Source: Mycolicibacterium senegalense
GTDB lineage: Bacteria > Actinomycetota > Actinomycetes > Mycobacteriales > Mycobacteriaceae
DNA length: 64,000 nucleotides
Reading direction: 5' to 3'
NCBI RefSeq assembly: GCF_019645875.1
Contig: NZ_CP081000.1
Coordinates: 1-64,000 of the forward strand
Below are positions 1-14,063 of this stretch, one piece after another (position 1 is the stretch's first letter; every line of letters starts with the position of its first letter). The notes under the pieces are model-generated. The model had not been told where the DNA came from, searched no databases, and saw only the letters and a program-made list of their open reading frames with translations. A program made the position numbers and the translations under genes.

Positions 1-1530
1 TTGACAGCGGACCCCGACCCACCATTCGTCGCCGTCTGGAACAGCGTCGTCGCCGAACTCAACGGCGACCGTGCTCCAGAATCGGGTCTCTCAGGTGACA
101 CCGCCGCACCCCAGCTGACCCCCCAGCAAAGGGCCTGGCTCAAGCTGGTCGAACCACTCGTGATCGCCGAGGGGTTTGCTCTGCTCTCGGTCCCCACCAC
201 GTTCGTCCAGAACGAGATCGAACGCCATCTGCGCGAACCCATCATCAACGCGCTCAGCCGCAAACTGGGCCAGCGCGTCGAGCTCGGTGTACGCATCGCC
301 ACCCCCTCCGAGGAAGCTCAGGAGTCCGCGGCCGAGACCACGGCCGATTCCCGGGAGACCGCTGAGGCAACATCTCCGACGCCGGCCACTGACGCCGACG
401 AGATCGATGACGATCGCGCCGCCAAGGTCAGCGCCGAGGAAAGCTGGCCGACCTACTTCAGCAGTCCGCAGCGTGACTCGACCGTCAGCGACGACAACGC
501 GGTCAACCTCAACCGCCGCTATACCTTCGACACGTTCGTCATCGGTGCGTCGAACCGCTTCGCCCACGCCGCTACCCTCGCCATCGCCGAGGCGCCCGCG
601 CGGGCCTACAACCCGTTGTTCATCTGGGGCGAGTCGGGTCTGGGCAAGACCCATCTGCTGCATGCGGCCGGAAATTATGCGCAACGTCTCTTCCCCGGCA
701 TGCGCGTGAAGTACGTCTCCACAGAGGAATTCACGAACGACTTCATCAACTCACTGCGCGACGACCGCAAGGCCTCGTTCAAACGGAGCTACCGCGACAT
801 CGACATCCTGCTGGTCGACGACATCCAGTTCATCGAAGGCAAGGAAGGTATCCAGGAGGAGTTCTTCCATACCTTCAACACCCTGCACAACGCCAACAAG
901 CAGATCGTCATCTCCTCGGACCGGCCGCCGAAACAGCTGGCCACCCTCGAGGACCGGCTGCGTACCCGCTTCGAGTGGGGCCTGATCACCGACGTTCAGC
1001 CGCCGGAGCTCGAAACCCGCATCGCGATCCTGCGCAAGAAGGCGCAGATGGATCGACTGGATGTGCCTGATGACGTGCTCGAGCTCATCGCCAGCAGCAT
1101 CGAACGCAACATCCGCGAGCTCGAGGGTGCGTTGATCCGTGTCACGGCGTTCGCCTCGCTGAACAAAACCCGGATCGACAAGGCTCTGGCCGAAGTCGTG
1201 TTGCGCGATCTGATCGCCGACGCCACGACCATGCAGATCAGCACGGCCGCGATCATGGCCGCCACCGCCGAGTACTTCGAGACCACGGTGGAGGAACTGC
1301 GCGGCCCCGGCAAGACCCGGGCACTGGCGCAGTCCCGGCAGATCGCCATGTATCTGTGCCGTGAGCTCACCGATCTCTCCCTGCCCAAGATCGGCCAGGC
1401 GTTCGGGCGAGACCACACCACCGTCATGTATGCCGAGAAGAAGATTCGTGGCGAGATGGCCGAGCGGCGCGAGGTTTTCGACCACGTGAAGGAACTCACG
1501 ACAAGGATTCGTCAGCGCGCCAAGCGCTGA
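1..1530 (+). CDS. dnaA: Chromosomal replication initiator DnaA
   Basis: DnaA binds the boxes of oriC and opens the origin. The 509-residue protein has the usual four parts: an N-terminal helicase/DnaB-interaction domain (about 1-95), an acidic Ala/Glu-rich linker (about 103-165), an AAA+ ATPase and a C-terminal DNA-binding domain. The Walker A motif GESGLGKT is at 210-217, the Walker B ILLVDD at 269-274, and the DnaA signature [13 protein letters not shown] at 470-482. The start is TTG at base 1, so the sequence was evidently linearised at this codon and the dnaA promoter lies outside the window. The oriC-type spacer and dnaN follow, as in all mycobacteria. Identification is certain; only the TTG start is a choice. 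Confidence 0.98.
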   Translation: MTADPDPPFVAVWNSVVAELNGDRAPESGLSGDTAAPQLTPQQRAWLKLVEPLVIAEGFALLSVPTTFVQNEIERHLREPIINALSRKLGQRVELGVRIATPSEEAQESAAETTADSRETAEATSPTPATDADEIDDDRAAKVSAEESWPTYFSSPQRDSTVSDDNAVNLNRRYTFDTFVIGASNRFAHAATLAIAEAPARAYNPLFIWGESGLGKTHLLHAAGNYAQRLFPGMRVKYVSTEEFTNDFINSLRDDRKASFKRSYRDIDILLVDDIQFIEGKEGIQEEFFHTFNTLHNANKQIVISSDRPPKQLATLEDRLRTRFEWGLITDVQPPELETRIAILRKKAQMDRLDVPDDVLELIASSIERNIRELEGALIRVTAFASLNKTRIDKALAEVVLRDLIADATTMQISTAAIMAATAEYFETTVEELRGPGKTRALAQSRQIAMYLCRELTDLSLPKIGQAFGRDHTTVMYAEKKIRGEMAERREVFDHVKELTTRIRQRAKR

Positions 1531-2161
1531 ACCACTCCCGAACCCCGCGCTGAATCCCCCGCCACCCCCTCGAGATGACCTCACGAGGGGTTTAGTGCTG
1601 ACCTGGCGGGGTATCCGCCGTCTCACATCGTGGTCTGACTCGAGTCCTCCGGCGAAAAATCTTGTAACAACTTTCGCCTCATTTGGCACCACGAGTCACA
1701 GCCCACCGCTGTGGATACTGCTGTGCACAACCTGCGGGCAAACCAGGGATGAATGACAAAATCATCCACACCCGGGCGGCTGTCCACACTCGAGCGCCGG
1801 TCCATCCACCGGACTCCACAGCGGACTCACATTGCGACACACCGGCGGTGCTGGGCAAACACCCGTTCATCCCCAGTTTTCACAGGCCCTAATACTGTTA
1901 CTCATATATCTTCTAAGAATTCCTTCTAGAAGAAGGGCCTTGGGGACACCGGACGGACGGTACGTCCGATCGGGGCCTCGAGGCACGAGCCGATCCCCGT
2001 GTCACCCCGATCGATTAGCTTTCAAGTTGGTGAGGAAAGCTCTACGGTGGTTCATCGACAGCGGTTTCCAGCTTTGTCATTCAGCGTCGTGCTGCGTGGT
2101 GCGGTTTTCGGAAAACGCAGGTAGAGCTCGTTATGGGGATCATCGAAGGGGCGCATAGCAC
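1531..2161. other. oriC: Origin of replication oriC (dnaA-dnaN spacer)
   Basis: This 631-base spacer has the position and content of the mycobacterial origin. DnaA-box-like nonamers cluster at 1710-1718 (minus, GTATCCACA), 1722-1730 (minus, TTGTGCACA), 1762-1770 (TCATCCACA), 1780-1788 (CTGTCCACA) and 1812-1820 (GACTCCACA). All keep the CCACA or GCACA core. An AT-rich stretch with TATATC and TTCTAAGAAT at about 1891-1931 is the likely DNA-unwinding element. The remaining part up to 2161 should carry the dnaN promoter. Short ORFs crossing this region have no ribosome binding site or family resemblance and are not called. The boxes were picked by eye, so the number is a minimum. Confidence 0.85.
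1566..1594 (+). terminator. Hairpin terminator after dnaA
   Basis: CCCCTCG (1566-1572) and CGAGGGG (1584-1590) form a perfect 7-bp stem with an 11-base loop, followed by TTTAG. It sits 36 bases after the dnaA stop and before the DnaA-box region, so it probably insulates oriC from dnaA read-through. Confidence 0.55.
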
Positions 2162-3355
2162 GTGGCGACGACGACGGCTGGGCTGACCGACTTGAAGTTC
2201 CGCGTGGTGCGTGAGGACTTCGCGGACGCGGTGGCCTGGGTGGCCCGCAATCTGCCGACCCGGCCCACCATCCCGGTGCTGGCCGGCGTCCTGCTGACCG
2301 GTACCGACGAGGGCCTGACCATCTCCGGCTTCGATTACGAAGTGTCCGCGGAGGTGCGGGTGAGCGCTGAAATCGCTTCTCCCGGAAGCGTTTTGGTGTC
2401 AGGGCGGTTGTTGTCCGACATCACCAAGGCCCTGCCCGCCAAGCCGGTCGAGCTCAGCGTCGAGGGCACCCGGGTGGCATTGACCTGTGGTAGCGCGCGG
2501 TTCTCACTGCCCACCCTCGCGGTGGAGGACTATCCCGCGCTCCCGACGCTGCCCGAGGAGACCGGCGTGGTGTCGTCGGATCTGTTCGCCGAGGCCATCG
2601 GCCAGGTGGCCGTCGCCGCCGGCCGCGACGACACCCTGCCCATGCTGACCGGTATCCGGGTCGAGATCTCCGGTGAATCAGTGGTTTTGGCGGCCACCGA
2701 CCGCTTCCGGCTCGCGGTGCGCGAGCTGACCTGGGAAACCAGTGCCACCGACGTCGAAGCCGCCGTGCTGGTGCCGGCCAAGACGCTGGCCGAGGCCGCC
2801 AAGGCCGGTACCGACGGCAACCAGGTGCACCTGTCGCTGGGTTCGGGGGCCGCGGTCGGCAAGGACGGCCTGCTCGGTATCCGCAGTAACGGCAAGCGCA
2901 GCACCACACGTCTGCTCGACGCGGAGTTCCCGAAGTTCCGTCAACTGCTGCCGTCCGAGCACACCGCGGTGGCCACCATCGGGGTCGCCGAACTCACCGA
3001 GGCGATCAAGCGTGTGGCGCTGGTCGCCGACCGTGGAGCCCAGATCCGGATGGAGTTCGGCGACGACGTGCTGCGGCTGTCGGCCGGGGCCGACGACGTG
3101 GGCCGGGCCGAGGAAGACCTGCCGGTCGAGTTCGCCGGGGACCCGTTGACCATCGCCTTCAATCCCACCTACCTGACCGACGGGCTGAGCTCGCTGCATT
3201 CTGACCGGGTGACTTTCGGTTTCACCACGCCGAGCCGGCCGGCGGTGTTGCGGCCGACGGGCGAGGATGGTGGTACCGGTGGAGGCTCGGGGCCGTTCCC
3301 GGCCGCCAAGACCGATTATGTCTACCTGTTGATGCCGGTCCGCCTTCCCGGCTGA
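2162..3355 (+). CDS. dnaN: DNA polymerase III beta sliding clamp
   Basis: DnaN is the ring-shaped processivity clamp that holds DNA polymerase III, ligase and repair enzymes on DNA. The 397-residue product matches the mycobacterial family length and carries the three repeated clamp domains. Recognisable stretches are the N-terminal [19 protein letters not shown] and the C-terminal [12 protein letters not shown], whose M-P-x-R-L end is the conserved clamp terminus. The GTG start at 2162 follows GAAGGGG at the right distance. It is the first gene of the cluster reading from oriC, followed after 25 bases by gnd and then recF. Confidence 0.98.
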   Translation: MATTTAGLTDLKFRVVREDFADAVAWVARNLPTRPTIPVLAGVLLTGTDEGLTISGFDYEVSAEVRVSAEIASPGSVLVSGRLLSDITKALPAKPVELSVEGTRVALTCGSARFSLPTLAVEDYPALPTLPEETGVVSSDLFAEAIGQVAVAAGRDDTLPMLTGIRVEISGESVVLAATDRFRLAVRELTWETSATDVEAAVLVPAKTLAEAAKAGTDGNQVHLSLGSGAAVGKDGLLGIRSNGKRSTTRLLDAEFPKFRQLLPSEHTAVATIGVAELTEAIKRVALVADRGAQIRMEFGDDVLRLSAGADDVGRAEEDLPVEFAGDPLTIAFNPTYLTDGLSSLHSDRVTFGFTTPSRPAVLRPTGEDGGTGGGSGPFPAAKTDYVYLLMPVRLPG

Positions 3356-3380
3356 TCGGCGCTGGCGAGAGAGGGCGCAC

Positions 3381-4274
3381 ATGCAACTGGGGTTGGTCGG
3401 CCTGGGCAAGATGGGCTTCAACATGCGCGAGCGCCTGCGCGCCGGTGGCCACGAGGTCGTGGGTTACGACCCGCGACCGGAGGTAAGTGACGTGGCCAGC
3501 CTGACCGATCTGGCGGCTGCGCTCGAGACGCCGCGGGTGGTCTGGGTGATGGTGCCGTCGGGCACCGTGACGCACGAGACCATCGTCACGCTCGCCGATG
3601 TGCTGTCACCCGGTGATCTGGTGATCGACGGCGGCAACTCGCGGTACACCGAAGACGGCCCGCACGCGAAGTTGTTGGGTGACAAGGGAATCAACTTCGT
3701 CGACGCCGGTGTCTCGGGTGGCGTCTGGGGCCTGCACGAGGGCTATGGCCTGATGGTCGGTGGCAGTGACGCCGACGTGGCTCGAGCCATGCCGATCTTC
3801 GACACATTGCGTCCGGCCGGCGACGCGGCCGACGGATTCGTCCACGCCGGCCCGGTAGGTGCCGGGCACTACGCCAAGATGGTGCACAACGGCATCGAGT
3901 ACGGCTTGATGCACGCCTACGCCGAGGGATATGAGCTGCTCGCGGCCGAAGAACTGATCGCCGACCCCCAAGCGGTGATCCAGGCCTGGACCAATGGCAC
4001 CGTGGTGCGGTCGTGGTTGCAGCAACTGCTGGCCAAGGCGCTCAAGGAGGATCCGGGCTTCGCCGCGATCAGCGGCTACACCGAAGATTCCGGCGAAGGC
4101 CGCTGGACGGTGGAGGAAGCGATCAGCCACCGGGTGCCGATGCCGGTGATCGCGGCGTCGTTGTTCGCCCGGTTCGCCTCGAGGCAAGAGGACTCCCCCA
4201 CCATGAAAGCCGTGTCCGCGCTACGCAACCAGTTCGGTGGCCATGCGGTGCACCGGATCAGTGAGTCCGGTTAG
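3381..4274 (+). CDS. gnd: 6-phosphogluconate dehydrogenase (short, decarboxylating type)
   Basis: The enzyme oxidatively decarboxylates 6-phosphogluconate to ribulose 5-phosphate in the pentose phosphate pathway. The N-terminal Rossmann motif GLVGLGKMG is at residues 4-12. The substrate-binding stretch DAGVSGGVWGLHEGYGLM and the catalytic-lysine region KMVHNGIEYGLM follow. At 297 residues it belongs to the short, GndA-like subgroup rather than the roughly 470-residue form. An enzyme of carbon metabolism between dnaN and recF looks out of place, but this position is conserved in fast-growing mycobacteria. Spacing to recF is 12 bases, so the genes are probably co-transcribed. NAD versus NADP preference cannot be read by eye. 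Confidence 0.93.
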   Translation: MQLGLVGLGKMGFNMRERLRAGGHEVVGYDPRPEVSDVASLTDLAAALETPRVVWVMVPSGTVTHETIVTLADVLSPGDLVIDGGNSRYTEDGPHAKLLGDKGINFVDAGVSGGVWGLHEGYGLMVGGSDADVARAMPIFDTLRPAGDAADGFVHAGPVGAGHYAKMVHNGIEYGLMHAYAEGYELLAAEELIADPQAVIQAWTNGTVVRSWLQQLLAKALKEDPGFAAISGYTEDSGEGRWTVEEAISHRVPMPVIAASLFARFASRQEDSPTMKAVSALRNQFGGHAVHRISESG

Positions 4275-4286
4275 GCGCGATTTCCG

Positions 4287-5441
4287 ATGTATGTCCGTCA
4301 CCTGGGACTGACCGACTACCGGTCCTGGGCACACGTCGAGCTCGAGCTCGAGCCCGGCCGCACGGTATTCGTCGGATCGAACGGTTTCGGCAAGACGAAT
4401 CTCGTTGAGGCACTGTGGTATTGCGCCACACTGGGTTCTCACCGGGTGGCCACGGACGCGCCGTTGATCAGGGCCGGCGCGCCCCGCGCGATCGTCTCGA
4501 CCATCGTCGTCAACGAGGGTCGCGAACTGGCCGTCGACCTCGAGATCACCAGCGGCCGGGCCAACAAGGCCAGGCTGAACCGTTCCCCGGTGCGTTCTCC
4601 GCGCGAGATCCTCGGTGTCTTGCGGGCAGTGCTGTTCAGTCCGGAGGACCTGGCGCTGGTGCGGGGCGACCCGGGTGAGCGCCGGCGTTATCTCGACGAG
4701 TTGGCCACCACCCGTCGGCCGGCCATCGCCGGCATCCGCGCCGATTACGACAAGGTCGTGCGCCAGCGCACAGCGCTGTTGAAAACCGCTGCGGGAGCGC
4801 GGTATCGGGGTGATCGCAGTGTGCTGGACACCCTTGACGTGTGGGACGGGCACCTCGCCGCGCACGGCGCGGCGTTGATCGCCGCCCGCGTCGCGCTCGT
4901 CGAGCAACTGCATCCGGAAGTGCAGAAGGCCTATCAATTGTTGGCGCCCTCGAGTCGTCCCGCGGCCATCCGGTACCGCAGCAGTGTGGAGGCGATCGAG
5001 AACGCTCCGGGCCTGGAGCCCGTGGAGTTCTATGAGGCCGCGCTGCTCGATGCACTGGCGCGACGACGCGATGCGGAATTGGATCGCGGGGTGTGTCTGG
5101 TCGGTCCGCATCGCGACGATCTCGAGCTGTGGCTCGGTGACCAGCCCGCCAAAGGCTTTGCCAGTCACGGCGAATCGTGGTCGATGGCGCTTGCCTTGCG
5201 GCTGGGTGCCTATGAATTGCTGCGGTCGGACGGCGTCGATCCGGTGCTCTTGCTCGACGATGTGTTCGCCGAGCTGGACACCGCACGCAGGCAGGCGCTG
5301 GCGGCCGTGGCGGGTGAGGCCGAGCAGGTTCTGGTGACCGCGGCGGTCGCCGAGGACATCCCGCAGGACTGGGCGGCCAACCGCATCGAGATCAAGATGA
5401 CCGACGGCGACCAGGGACGGGTATCGGTGGTGCAGTCATGA
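4287..5441 (+). CDS. recF: DNA replication and repair protein RecF
   Basis: RecF is an SMC/ABC-type ATPase that binds gapped DNA and helps RecO and RecR load RecA. The Walker A motif [14 protein letters not shown] lies near residues 30-43. The ABC signature region [16 protein letters not shown] and the Walker [14 protein letters not shown] lie in the last third, as in the family. Length 384 is normal. Its last codons overlap the start of the next gene by ATGA (5438-5441), indicating translational coupling to the DciA-like protein. Confidence 0.97.
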   Translation: MYVRHLGLTDYRSWAHVELELEPGRTVFVGSNGFGKTNLVEALWYCATLGSHRVATDAPLIRAGAPRAIVSTIVVNEGRELAVDLEITSGRANKARLNRSPVRSPREILGVLRAVLFSPEDLALVRGDPGERRRYLDELATTRRPAIAGIRADYDKVVRQRTALLKTAAGARYRGDRSVLDTLDVWDGHLAAHGAALIAARVALVEQLHPEVQKAYQLLAPSSRPAAIRYRSSVEAIENAPGLEPVEFYEAALLDALARRRDAELDRGVCLVGPHRDDLELWLGDQPAKGFASHGESWSMALALRLGAYELLRSDGVDPVLLLDDVFAELDTARRQALAAVAGEAEQVLVTAAVAEDIPQDWAANRIEIKMTDGDQGRVSVVQS

Positions 5442-6016
5442 CAGACGATTCTGCTCAGGTCCCAGATCCCGCGCCCGCCGTCAGCCCGGAGGATCTCACC
5501 CGCATGCGCGGCATGGATCTGGTGAGGCGCACCCTCGAGGAGGCTCGCGGTGCGGCCCGCAGCCAAGGCAAGGATGTCGGCCGCGGCCGCAGCGCCCCGG
5601 TACGACGGGTGGCCGGCAATGCCGGTCGCCGCCGCAGCTGGTCCGGTCCCGGACCCGACGTCCGAGATCCGCAACCGCTCGGGGCCGCCACCCAGGATCT
5701 GGCCAGAGTGCGGGGCTGGTCCTCGAGGGTCGCCGAGGGCTCGGTGTTCGGCCGGTGGCGCACCGTCGTGGGCGACCAGATCGCCGACCACGCCAACCCG
5801 ACCGGCCTGAACGAAGGGGTTTTGACCGTCTCGGCGGAGTCCACTGCGTGGGCCACTCAGCTGCGGATGGTGCAGTCCCAGCTGCTGGCCAAGATCGCCG
5901 CCGCGGTCGGTGACGGTGTGGTGACCTCGTTGAAGATCGTCGGGCCGGTGGGCCCGTCATGGCGGAAGGGCCGGTACCACGTCTCCGGCCGCGGTCCGCG
6001 CGACACCTACGGCTAG
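5438..6016 (+). CDS. DciA-family protein (DUF721, Rv0004-like)
   Basis: This 192-residue protein belongs to the DUF721/DciA family. DciA is the ancestral loader or recruiter of the replicative helicase DnaB in bacteria lacking DnaC. The N-terminal half is basic and low in complexity, rich in Arg, Gly and Ala. The C-terminal half has the conserved KH-like fold region, visible as [17 protein letters not shown] and [20 protein letters not shown]. The ATG overlaps the recF stop, and the position between recF and gyrB is that of Rv0004. Function is assigned from the family. Confidence 0.9.
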   Translation: MTDDSAQVPDPAPAVSPEDLTRMRGMDLVRRTLEEARGAARSQGKDVGRGRSAPVRRVAGNAGRRRSWSGPGPDVRDPQPLGAATQDLARVRGWSSRVAEGSVFGRWRTVVGDQIADHANPTGLNEGVLTVSAESTAWATQLRMVQSQLLAKIAAAVGDGVVTSLKIVGPVGPSWRKGRYHVSGRGPRDTYG

Positions 6017-6109
6017 GACTGCGCTCAGAACGCCGAGACGCGCGGAATGCCTCTCCTCAAGCGTCCGGAGGCACCAATGGCCGAGAAATTCAGCGCACGG
6101 CGCAGTTAG

Positions 6110-8239
<2,130 letters not shown>

Positions 8240-8296
8240 CCGCTACGCGCCCAAATCCTCTGACCGCATCAAGCCGAGCCGACGAGCGAGGAATTC

Positions 8297-10801
<2,505 letters not shown>

Positions 10802-10808
10802 CGCTGTC

Positions 10809-10833
10809 GCCGAGGCCCGACGCGGACCTCGGC
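10809..10833 (+). terminator. Weak hairpin after gyrA
   Basis: GCCGAGG (10809-10815) pairs with CCTCGGC (10827-10833) just after the gyrA stop. There is no T tract, so it may only attenuate read-through into the DUF3566 gene. Confidence 0.3.
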
Positions 10834-10853
10834 CTGAGCTAAGGAGCTGTTAG

Positions 10854-11756
10854 GTGAGTTCACCGAACGAGCCGGGATACCCGCGAGCGGGCGACCGGCC
10901 CGGCAGTTCCAACGGCTCAGGCACCGGGGCCGCTGGGGCCGACGGGGCCTCGGCCGCGGGAAAGGCGGGCGGGGTCCAGGCCCGGCCCGCCGGCGGTCAG
11001 ATCACCGAGACGGGTGAGGCGCCGCCGTGGCAGCGCGGGACCGCCAGGACCACGCCGCCCGCCCCAAACGAGACGCGCGACGAGGGTGCCCGCCCGGCGA
11101 GCGCCCACTCCCCCGGTGTCGAGGCCAGGTTGCAACGCTTCGTCGCCGGCTCGGAGAACCAGGAAACCGAGCAGCAGGCTCGGCCGGCAAGACCGTCGTC
11201 CCCCCAGGCGCAGTCTGGATCCCGCGGTGAGCCGGCGCGGTCGGAGGCTTACGCCAGCGAGATCCCGGACCTGTCCGGTCCGGCTCCGCGCCCAGCGCCG
11301 CGCAAGTCCTCCGCCGACGCTCCCGCCGCAAGATCTTCGAGCAACAGTCCGACCACGCGGATCCAGGTGGCCAGCCGAACTGCGCACCAGGGGCCGGTCC
11401 GGGCCAGCATGCAGATCCGCCGGGTCGACCCGTGGACTGTGCTGAAGGTCTCACTGGTCCTGTCGGTGGTGCTGTTCTTCGTGTGGATGATCGCGGTGGC
11501 GTTCCTGTACCTCGTGCTCGGCGCGATGGGTGTGTGGAGCAAGCTCAACAGCAACGTCGGTGACCTTCTGACCAGCGCCAGCGGCGCCGCTGGAGGCGAA
11601 TTGGTGTCCAGTGGAACGATATTCGGAGGGGCGGCGCTCATCGGCCTGGTCAACATCGTCGTGCTGTGTGCGATGGCCACCATCGGGGCTTTCATCTACA
11701 ACCTGACCACCGATCTGGTCGGCGGAGTCGAGGTCACGCTGGCCGACCGGGATTGA
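10854..11756 (+). CDS. DUF3566 membrane protein (Rv0007-like)
   Basis: The 300-residue protein has a long disordered N-terminal half (about 1-185) rich in Pro, Ala, Gly and Ser. A C-terminal DUF3566 domain follows with two predicted membrane segments: VSLVLSVVLFFVWMIAVAFLY and, near the end, AALIGLVNIVVLCAMATIGAF. It ends in VEVTLADRD. This gene always sits after gyrA and before tRNA-Ile in mycobacteria. Its biochemical role is unknown to me. Family context near division and wall genes suggests a membrane role, which is inference. The GTG start follows AAGGAGCTGTTAG, a strong ribosome binding site. Confidence 0.9.
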   Translation: MSSPNEPGYPRAGDRPGSSNGSGTGAAGADGASAAGKAGGVQARPAGGQITETGEAPPWQRGTARTTPPAPNETRDEGARPASAHSPGVEARLQRFVAGSENQETEQQARPARPSSPQAQSGSRGEPARSEAYASEIPDLSGPAPRPAPRKSSADAPAARSSSNSPTTRIQVASRTAHQGPVRASMQIRRVDPWTVLKVSLVLSVVLFFVWMIAVAFLYLVLGAMGVWSKLNSNVGDLLTSASGAAGGELVSSGTIFGGAALIGLVNIVVLCAMATIGAFIYNLTTDLVGGVEVTLADRD

Positions 11757-11757
11757 T

Positions 11758-11787
11758 TTGGGAGTCTGCGCCTCGGTGCGGTAATCT
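11758..11787 (+). promoter_or_regulatory. Probable SigA-type promoter of tRNA-Ile
   Basis: TTGGGA (11758-11763) and TAATCT (11782-11787) are separated by 18 bases and lie 25 bases before the tRNA. The same -35 hexamer and spacing occur before tRNA-Leu (26297-26326), which supports the call. The -35 element begins 1 base after the stop codon of the DUF3566 gene. Confidence 0.55.
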
Positions 11788-11812
11788 CTGCGCTCGGTCG
11801 ATCCCAATTTTC

Positions 11813-11886
11813 GGGCCTATAGCTCAGGCGGTTAGAGCGCTTCGCTGATAACGAAGAGGTCGGAGGTTCGAGTCCTCCTAGGCCCA
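11813..11886 (+). tRNA. tRNA-Ile (anticodon GAT)
   Basis: The 74-base sequence folds as a cloverleaf. The acceptor GGGCCTA pairs with TAGGCCC, the anticodon loop is CTGATAA with anticodon GAT, and the T arm is GGAGGTTCGAGTCCTCC. CCA is not encoded beyond the discriminator A. It is the ileT position conserved after gyrA in mycobacteria. Confidence 0.97.
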
Positions 11887-11926
11887 CGACACCCGGTGTA
11901 ACCGGTGATCATCGAGAGGTTGCGCC

Positions 11927-12049
11927 ATGCGGTTCATACTTCTGGCCGGCATCGCAGCCGCCGCGGTGATCGTCTGGCGGTCACGCCACGGTGAAGAGGT
12001 TTGGCACGAGGCCGAAATGCCGGCGTCGAAGCCGAATACGGGGCCTTAG
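11927..12049 (+). CDS. DLW-39-type small protein
   Basis: This 40-residue ORF starts at ATG after GAGAGGTTGCGCC. It encodes a hydrophobic N-terminus (MRFILLAGIAAAAVIVWRSR) followed by a charged tail with EEVWHEA. Actinobacteria have a small DLW-39 family protein with this layout (a short membrane anchor, then a D/E-x-W motif), also located downstream of gyrA near tRNA genes. Here the motif reads EVW rather than DLW. Its TAG stop is at 12047-12049, 10 bases inside the tRNA-Ala gene, so both cannot be expressed from one processed transcript. It is probably a membrane-anchored peptide of unknown function. Assignment rests on position, size and the motif. Confidence 0.7.
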   Translation: MRFILLAGIAAAAVIVWRSRHGEEVWHEAEMPASKPNTGP

Positions 12050-12112
12050 CTCAGTTGGTAGAGCGCTGCCTTTGCAAGGCAGATGTCAGGAGTTCGAATC
12101 TCCTAGGCTCCA
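12040..12112 (+). tRNA. tRNA-Ala (anticodon TGC)
   Basis: The 73-base cloverleaf has acceptor GGGGCCT pairing with AGGCTCC (one G-U pair). The anticodon loop is TTTGCAA with anticodon TGC, and the T arm is AGGAGTTCGAATCTCCT. The first ten bases overlap the end of the upstream small ORF. This is the alaT position. Confidence 0.97.
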
Positions 12113-12134
12113 CAACTCAAAACTGAAGGTTCAG

Positions 12135-12170
12135 AAGCGGTTCGGCGTAGATTCCGGGCCGCTTTTCTCG
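12135..12170 (+). terminator. Terminator after tRNA-Ala
   Basis: AAGCGG (12135-12140) pairs with CCGCTT (12159-12164). TTCTCGTTTC follows, giving a T-rich run. It would end the ileT-alaT transcript. Confidence 0.5.
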
Positions 12171-12285
12171 TTTCCTCGACCCGTTATCCCCGGTAGGCTT
12201 CCGCTGTCCACGGACACCAGGCCGGAGACCTTCCGCCTCGGACGCTCAAAACGTTGGTGGCGCCACCATGAGGAAGAGGGAACCT

Positions 12286-12900
12286 GTGATTCGAGCAGTC
12301 ATCGTGGGCATTGCCGTTCTGACGATTGCCGGTTGCGGATCGGAGAGCGAGCCGGCGGCGACGTCGAGTTCGGCGGCCGACGCATCATCGGCGGCGCCGG
12401 TCAGTGCCGAACAACAGATCCGCGACCTGGTGGCCAAGGAAAAAACTGCGCTGGCCAAATTTGATTTCAACAGTCTGGCGGAGCTGACCTGTCTGCAGTA
12501 CCGCGACGCGGTACGAAACCAGGCGGACACGCTATTCCCACCACTCAGCGCGGCCGGTGCCCCCGGGGAACTGGCCGGCGCACCCGTCGACCTGTTGAGG
12601 AGTGGGTTCAAACGGCAACACCCCACGGCATCGGACGCCACCATCAACCAGCTGGTCGACGCGTTGATCCGATCCGACGAGCCGGCGTACAAGGCCGCCA
12701 ACCTTGAGATTCTTCGACAGACATCGAAGGCGACGATCGACAAGGTGGAGAACATCAAGATCACCGGTGACAAGGCCACGGCCGACCTCACCACCACATG
12801 GATGATCGGCGAGAACCCACCGGCGACCGCCACGCAGCCCAACGCCTACGCCAAAGAAGACGGTCACTGGCTGGATTGCCAGTCACCGACCCCGCAGTAG
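12286..12900 (+). CDS. Hypothetical lipoprotein
   Basis: The product (about 204 residues) starts with a lipoprotein signal peptide. The chain VIRAVIVGIAVLTIAGC ends in the lipobox TIAGC, so the mature protein should be lipidated on Cys and anchored outside the membrane. A low-complexity Ser/Ala linker follows. The soluble domain (about 45-204) contains two further Cys (LTCLQY and LDCQSP) that could form a disulfide. GTG at 12286 is preferred because GAGGAAGAGGGAACCT lies directly before it; ATG at 12268 would add six residues. It resembles small actinobacterial lipoproteins with an NTF2-like or DUF4878-like fold, but I cannot name the family firmly. Confidence 0.8.
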   Translation: MIRAVIVGIAVLTIAGCGSESEPAATSSSAADASSAAPVSAEQQIRDLVAKEKTALAKFDFNSLAELTCLQYRDAVRNQADTLFPPLSAAGAPGELAGAPVDLLRSGFKRQHPTASDATINQLVDALIRSDEPAYKAANLEILRQTSKATIDKVENIKITGDKATADLTTTWMIGENPPATATQPNAYAKEDGHWLDCQSPTPQ

Positions 12901-12909
12901 CCCGCCAGG

Positions 12910-13311
12910 TCAGGGCTTGGGTGTCACCTCGACGCTCGGCGGCAGCGGTGACGGCTCGGGCCGGGTGGACCGTCGCACGATCGAAAATGCCAGCGCTCCA
13001 CCGGCCAGGGTTGCCACGGCGGCACCGGCCAGAAGCAGCCGGCGCCGGCGTCGCGGCTTGGCCTGCGGCGCGGCGGCCGCCTCCTGCAGTACCTCGGGCA
13101 GTGCCGCCACCGTTTGGGCGGCTGCGGCGAGCTGACGGCGCAGCCTGCCCGACTCGTAGCGCTTGCGCAGCCCGGCCGCTGCCGCGGACACGGTGTTGGC
13201 GCTGATGCCAACCACGCCGCGAGTTACGTCGACGGGGCCCACCGTGCTGTATTTCAAGCCGCGGGCTAGGCGCTGACGGGGGGCCAACCGGGTTTCGATG
13301 TTCGCGGTCAT
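12910..13311 (-). CDS. cwsA: Cell wall synthesis protein CwsA
   Basis: CwsA is a mycobacterial division and wall protein that interacts with Wag31 and CrgA and helps maintain rod shape. The 133-residue product begins MTANIETRLAPRQRLARGLKY. A helical region GLRKRYESGRLRRQLAAAAQ follows, then a single C-terminal transmembrane segment RRLLLAGAAVATLAGGALAFS with a short Pro-rich tail. The ATG at 13311 follows AGAAAGGTGCCAG. The open frame extends upstream to 13860, but that part is antisense to ppiA and is not coding. The position opposite ppiA is that of Rv0008c. Confidence 0.93.
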   Translation of the reverse strand: MTANIETRLAPRQRLARGLKYSTVGPVDVTRGVVGISANTVSAAAAGLRKRYESGRLRRQLAAAAQTVAALPEVLQEAAAAPQAKPRRRRRLLLAGAAVATLAGGALAFSIVRRSTRPEPSPLPPSVEVTPKP

Positions 13312-13458
13312 CTGGCACCTTTCTGGGCACGGGCGGCGGAAGTGAGCTGCGGCCGAAGTGTGTCGGCTGAGATCCACATTGCCATCTCCGCGGGAGTCTG
13401 GGGGCGTTGGTGGGGTATCTGACCGTCGCCGGCGGCCGGGATGGCAGACTGAGTAGCC

Positions 13459-13986
13459 GTGACGAGCCCCATTCAGACCGCGACGGCGACACTGCACACC
13501 AACCGCGGCGACATCAAGATCGCACTGTTCGGAAACCACGCTCCCAAGACCGTGGCCAACTTCGTCGGCTTGGCGCAGGGCACCAAGGACTACAGCACCG
13601 AGAATGCCTCGGGCGGAACCTCCGGTCCGTTCTACGACGGCGTCATCTTCCACCGGGTGATCGACGGCTTCATGATCCAAGGCGGCGACCCGACCGGAAC
13701 CGGTCGCGGCGGCCCGGGCTTCCAGTTCGCCGACGAGTTCCACCCCGAGCTTCAGTTCGACAAGCCCTACCTGCTGGCCATGGCCAACGCCGGGCCGGGC
13801 ACCAACGGCTCCCAGTTCTTCATCACGGTCGGCCAGACCCCGCACCTCAACCGCCGCCACACGATCTTCGGCGAGGTTGTGGATCCGGAGTCCCAGAAGG
13901 TCGTCGACGCCATCGCGTCCACCCCGACCGACCGCTCCGACCGGCCGACCGATCCGGTCGTCATCGAATCGGTCACCGTGTCATAA
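13459..13986 (+). CDS. ppiA: Peptidyl-prolyl cis-trans isomerase A (cyclophilin)
   Basis: PpiA catalyses cis-trans isomerisation of proline peptide bonds during folding. The 175-residue protein has the cyclophilin core: [22 protein letters not shown] with catalytic Arg, then [16 protein letters not shown] and the H-T-I-F-G-E-V segment. There is no signal peptide, so it is cytosolic. GTG at 13459 gives the N-terminus [20 protein letters not shown], as in other mycobacteria. It is divergent from cwsA; the 147-base spacer carries both promoters. Confidence 0.96.
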   Translation: MTSPIQTATATLHTNRGDIKIALFGNHAPKTVANFVGLAQGTKDYSTENASGGTSGPFYDGVIFHRVIDGFMIQGGDPTGTGRGGPGFQFADEFHPELQFDKPYLLAMANAGPGTNGSQFFITVGQTPHLNRRHTIFGEVVDPESQKVVDAIASTPTDRSDRPTDPVVIESVTVS

Positions 13987-14012
13987 CGGGTCCTACCCCG
14001 CACGTACCAATG

Positions 14013-14042
14013 CGCGACGCCCCCGGAGTCGGGGGCGTCGCG
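14013..14042. terminator. Strong bidirectional terminator between ppiA and the PH-domain gene
   Basis: CGCGACGCCCCCG (14013-14025) and CGGGGGCGTCGCG (14030-14042) form a perfect 13-bp stem with a GAGT loop. TGTTGTGT follows on the plus strand. It separates convergent ppiA and the minus-strand gene at 14064-14480. Confidence 0.8.
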
Positions 14043-14063
14043 TGTTGTGTGGGGTCTGATTCA

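Noticed and set aside
1832-2158. 108-codon ORF across oriC
   Set aside because: Runs through the unwinding element and promoter region, has no ribosome binding site and no family similarity.
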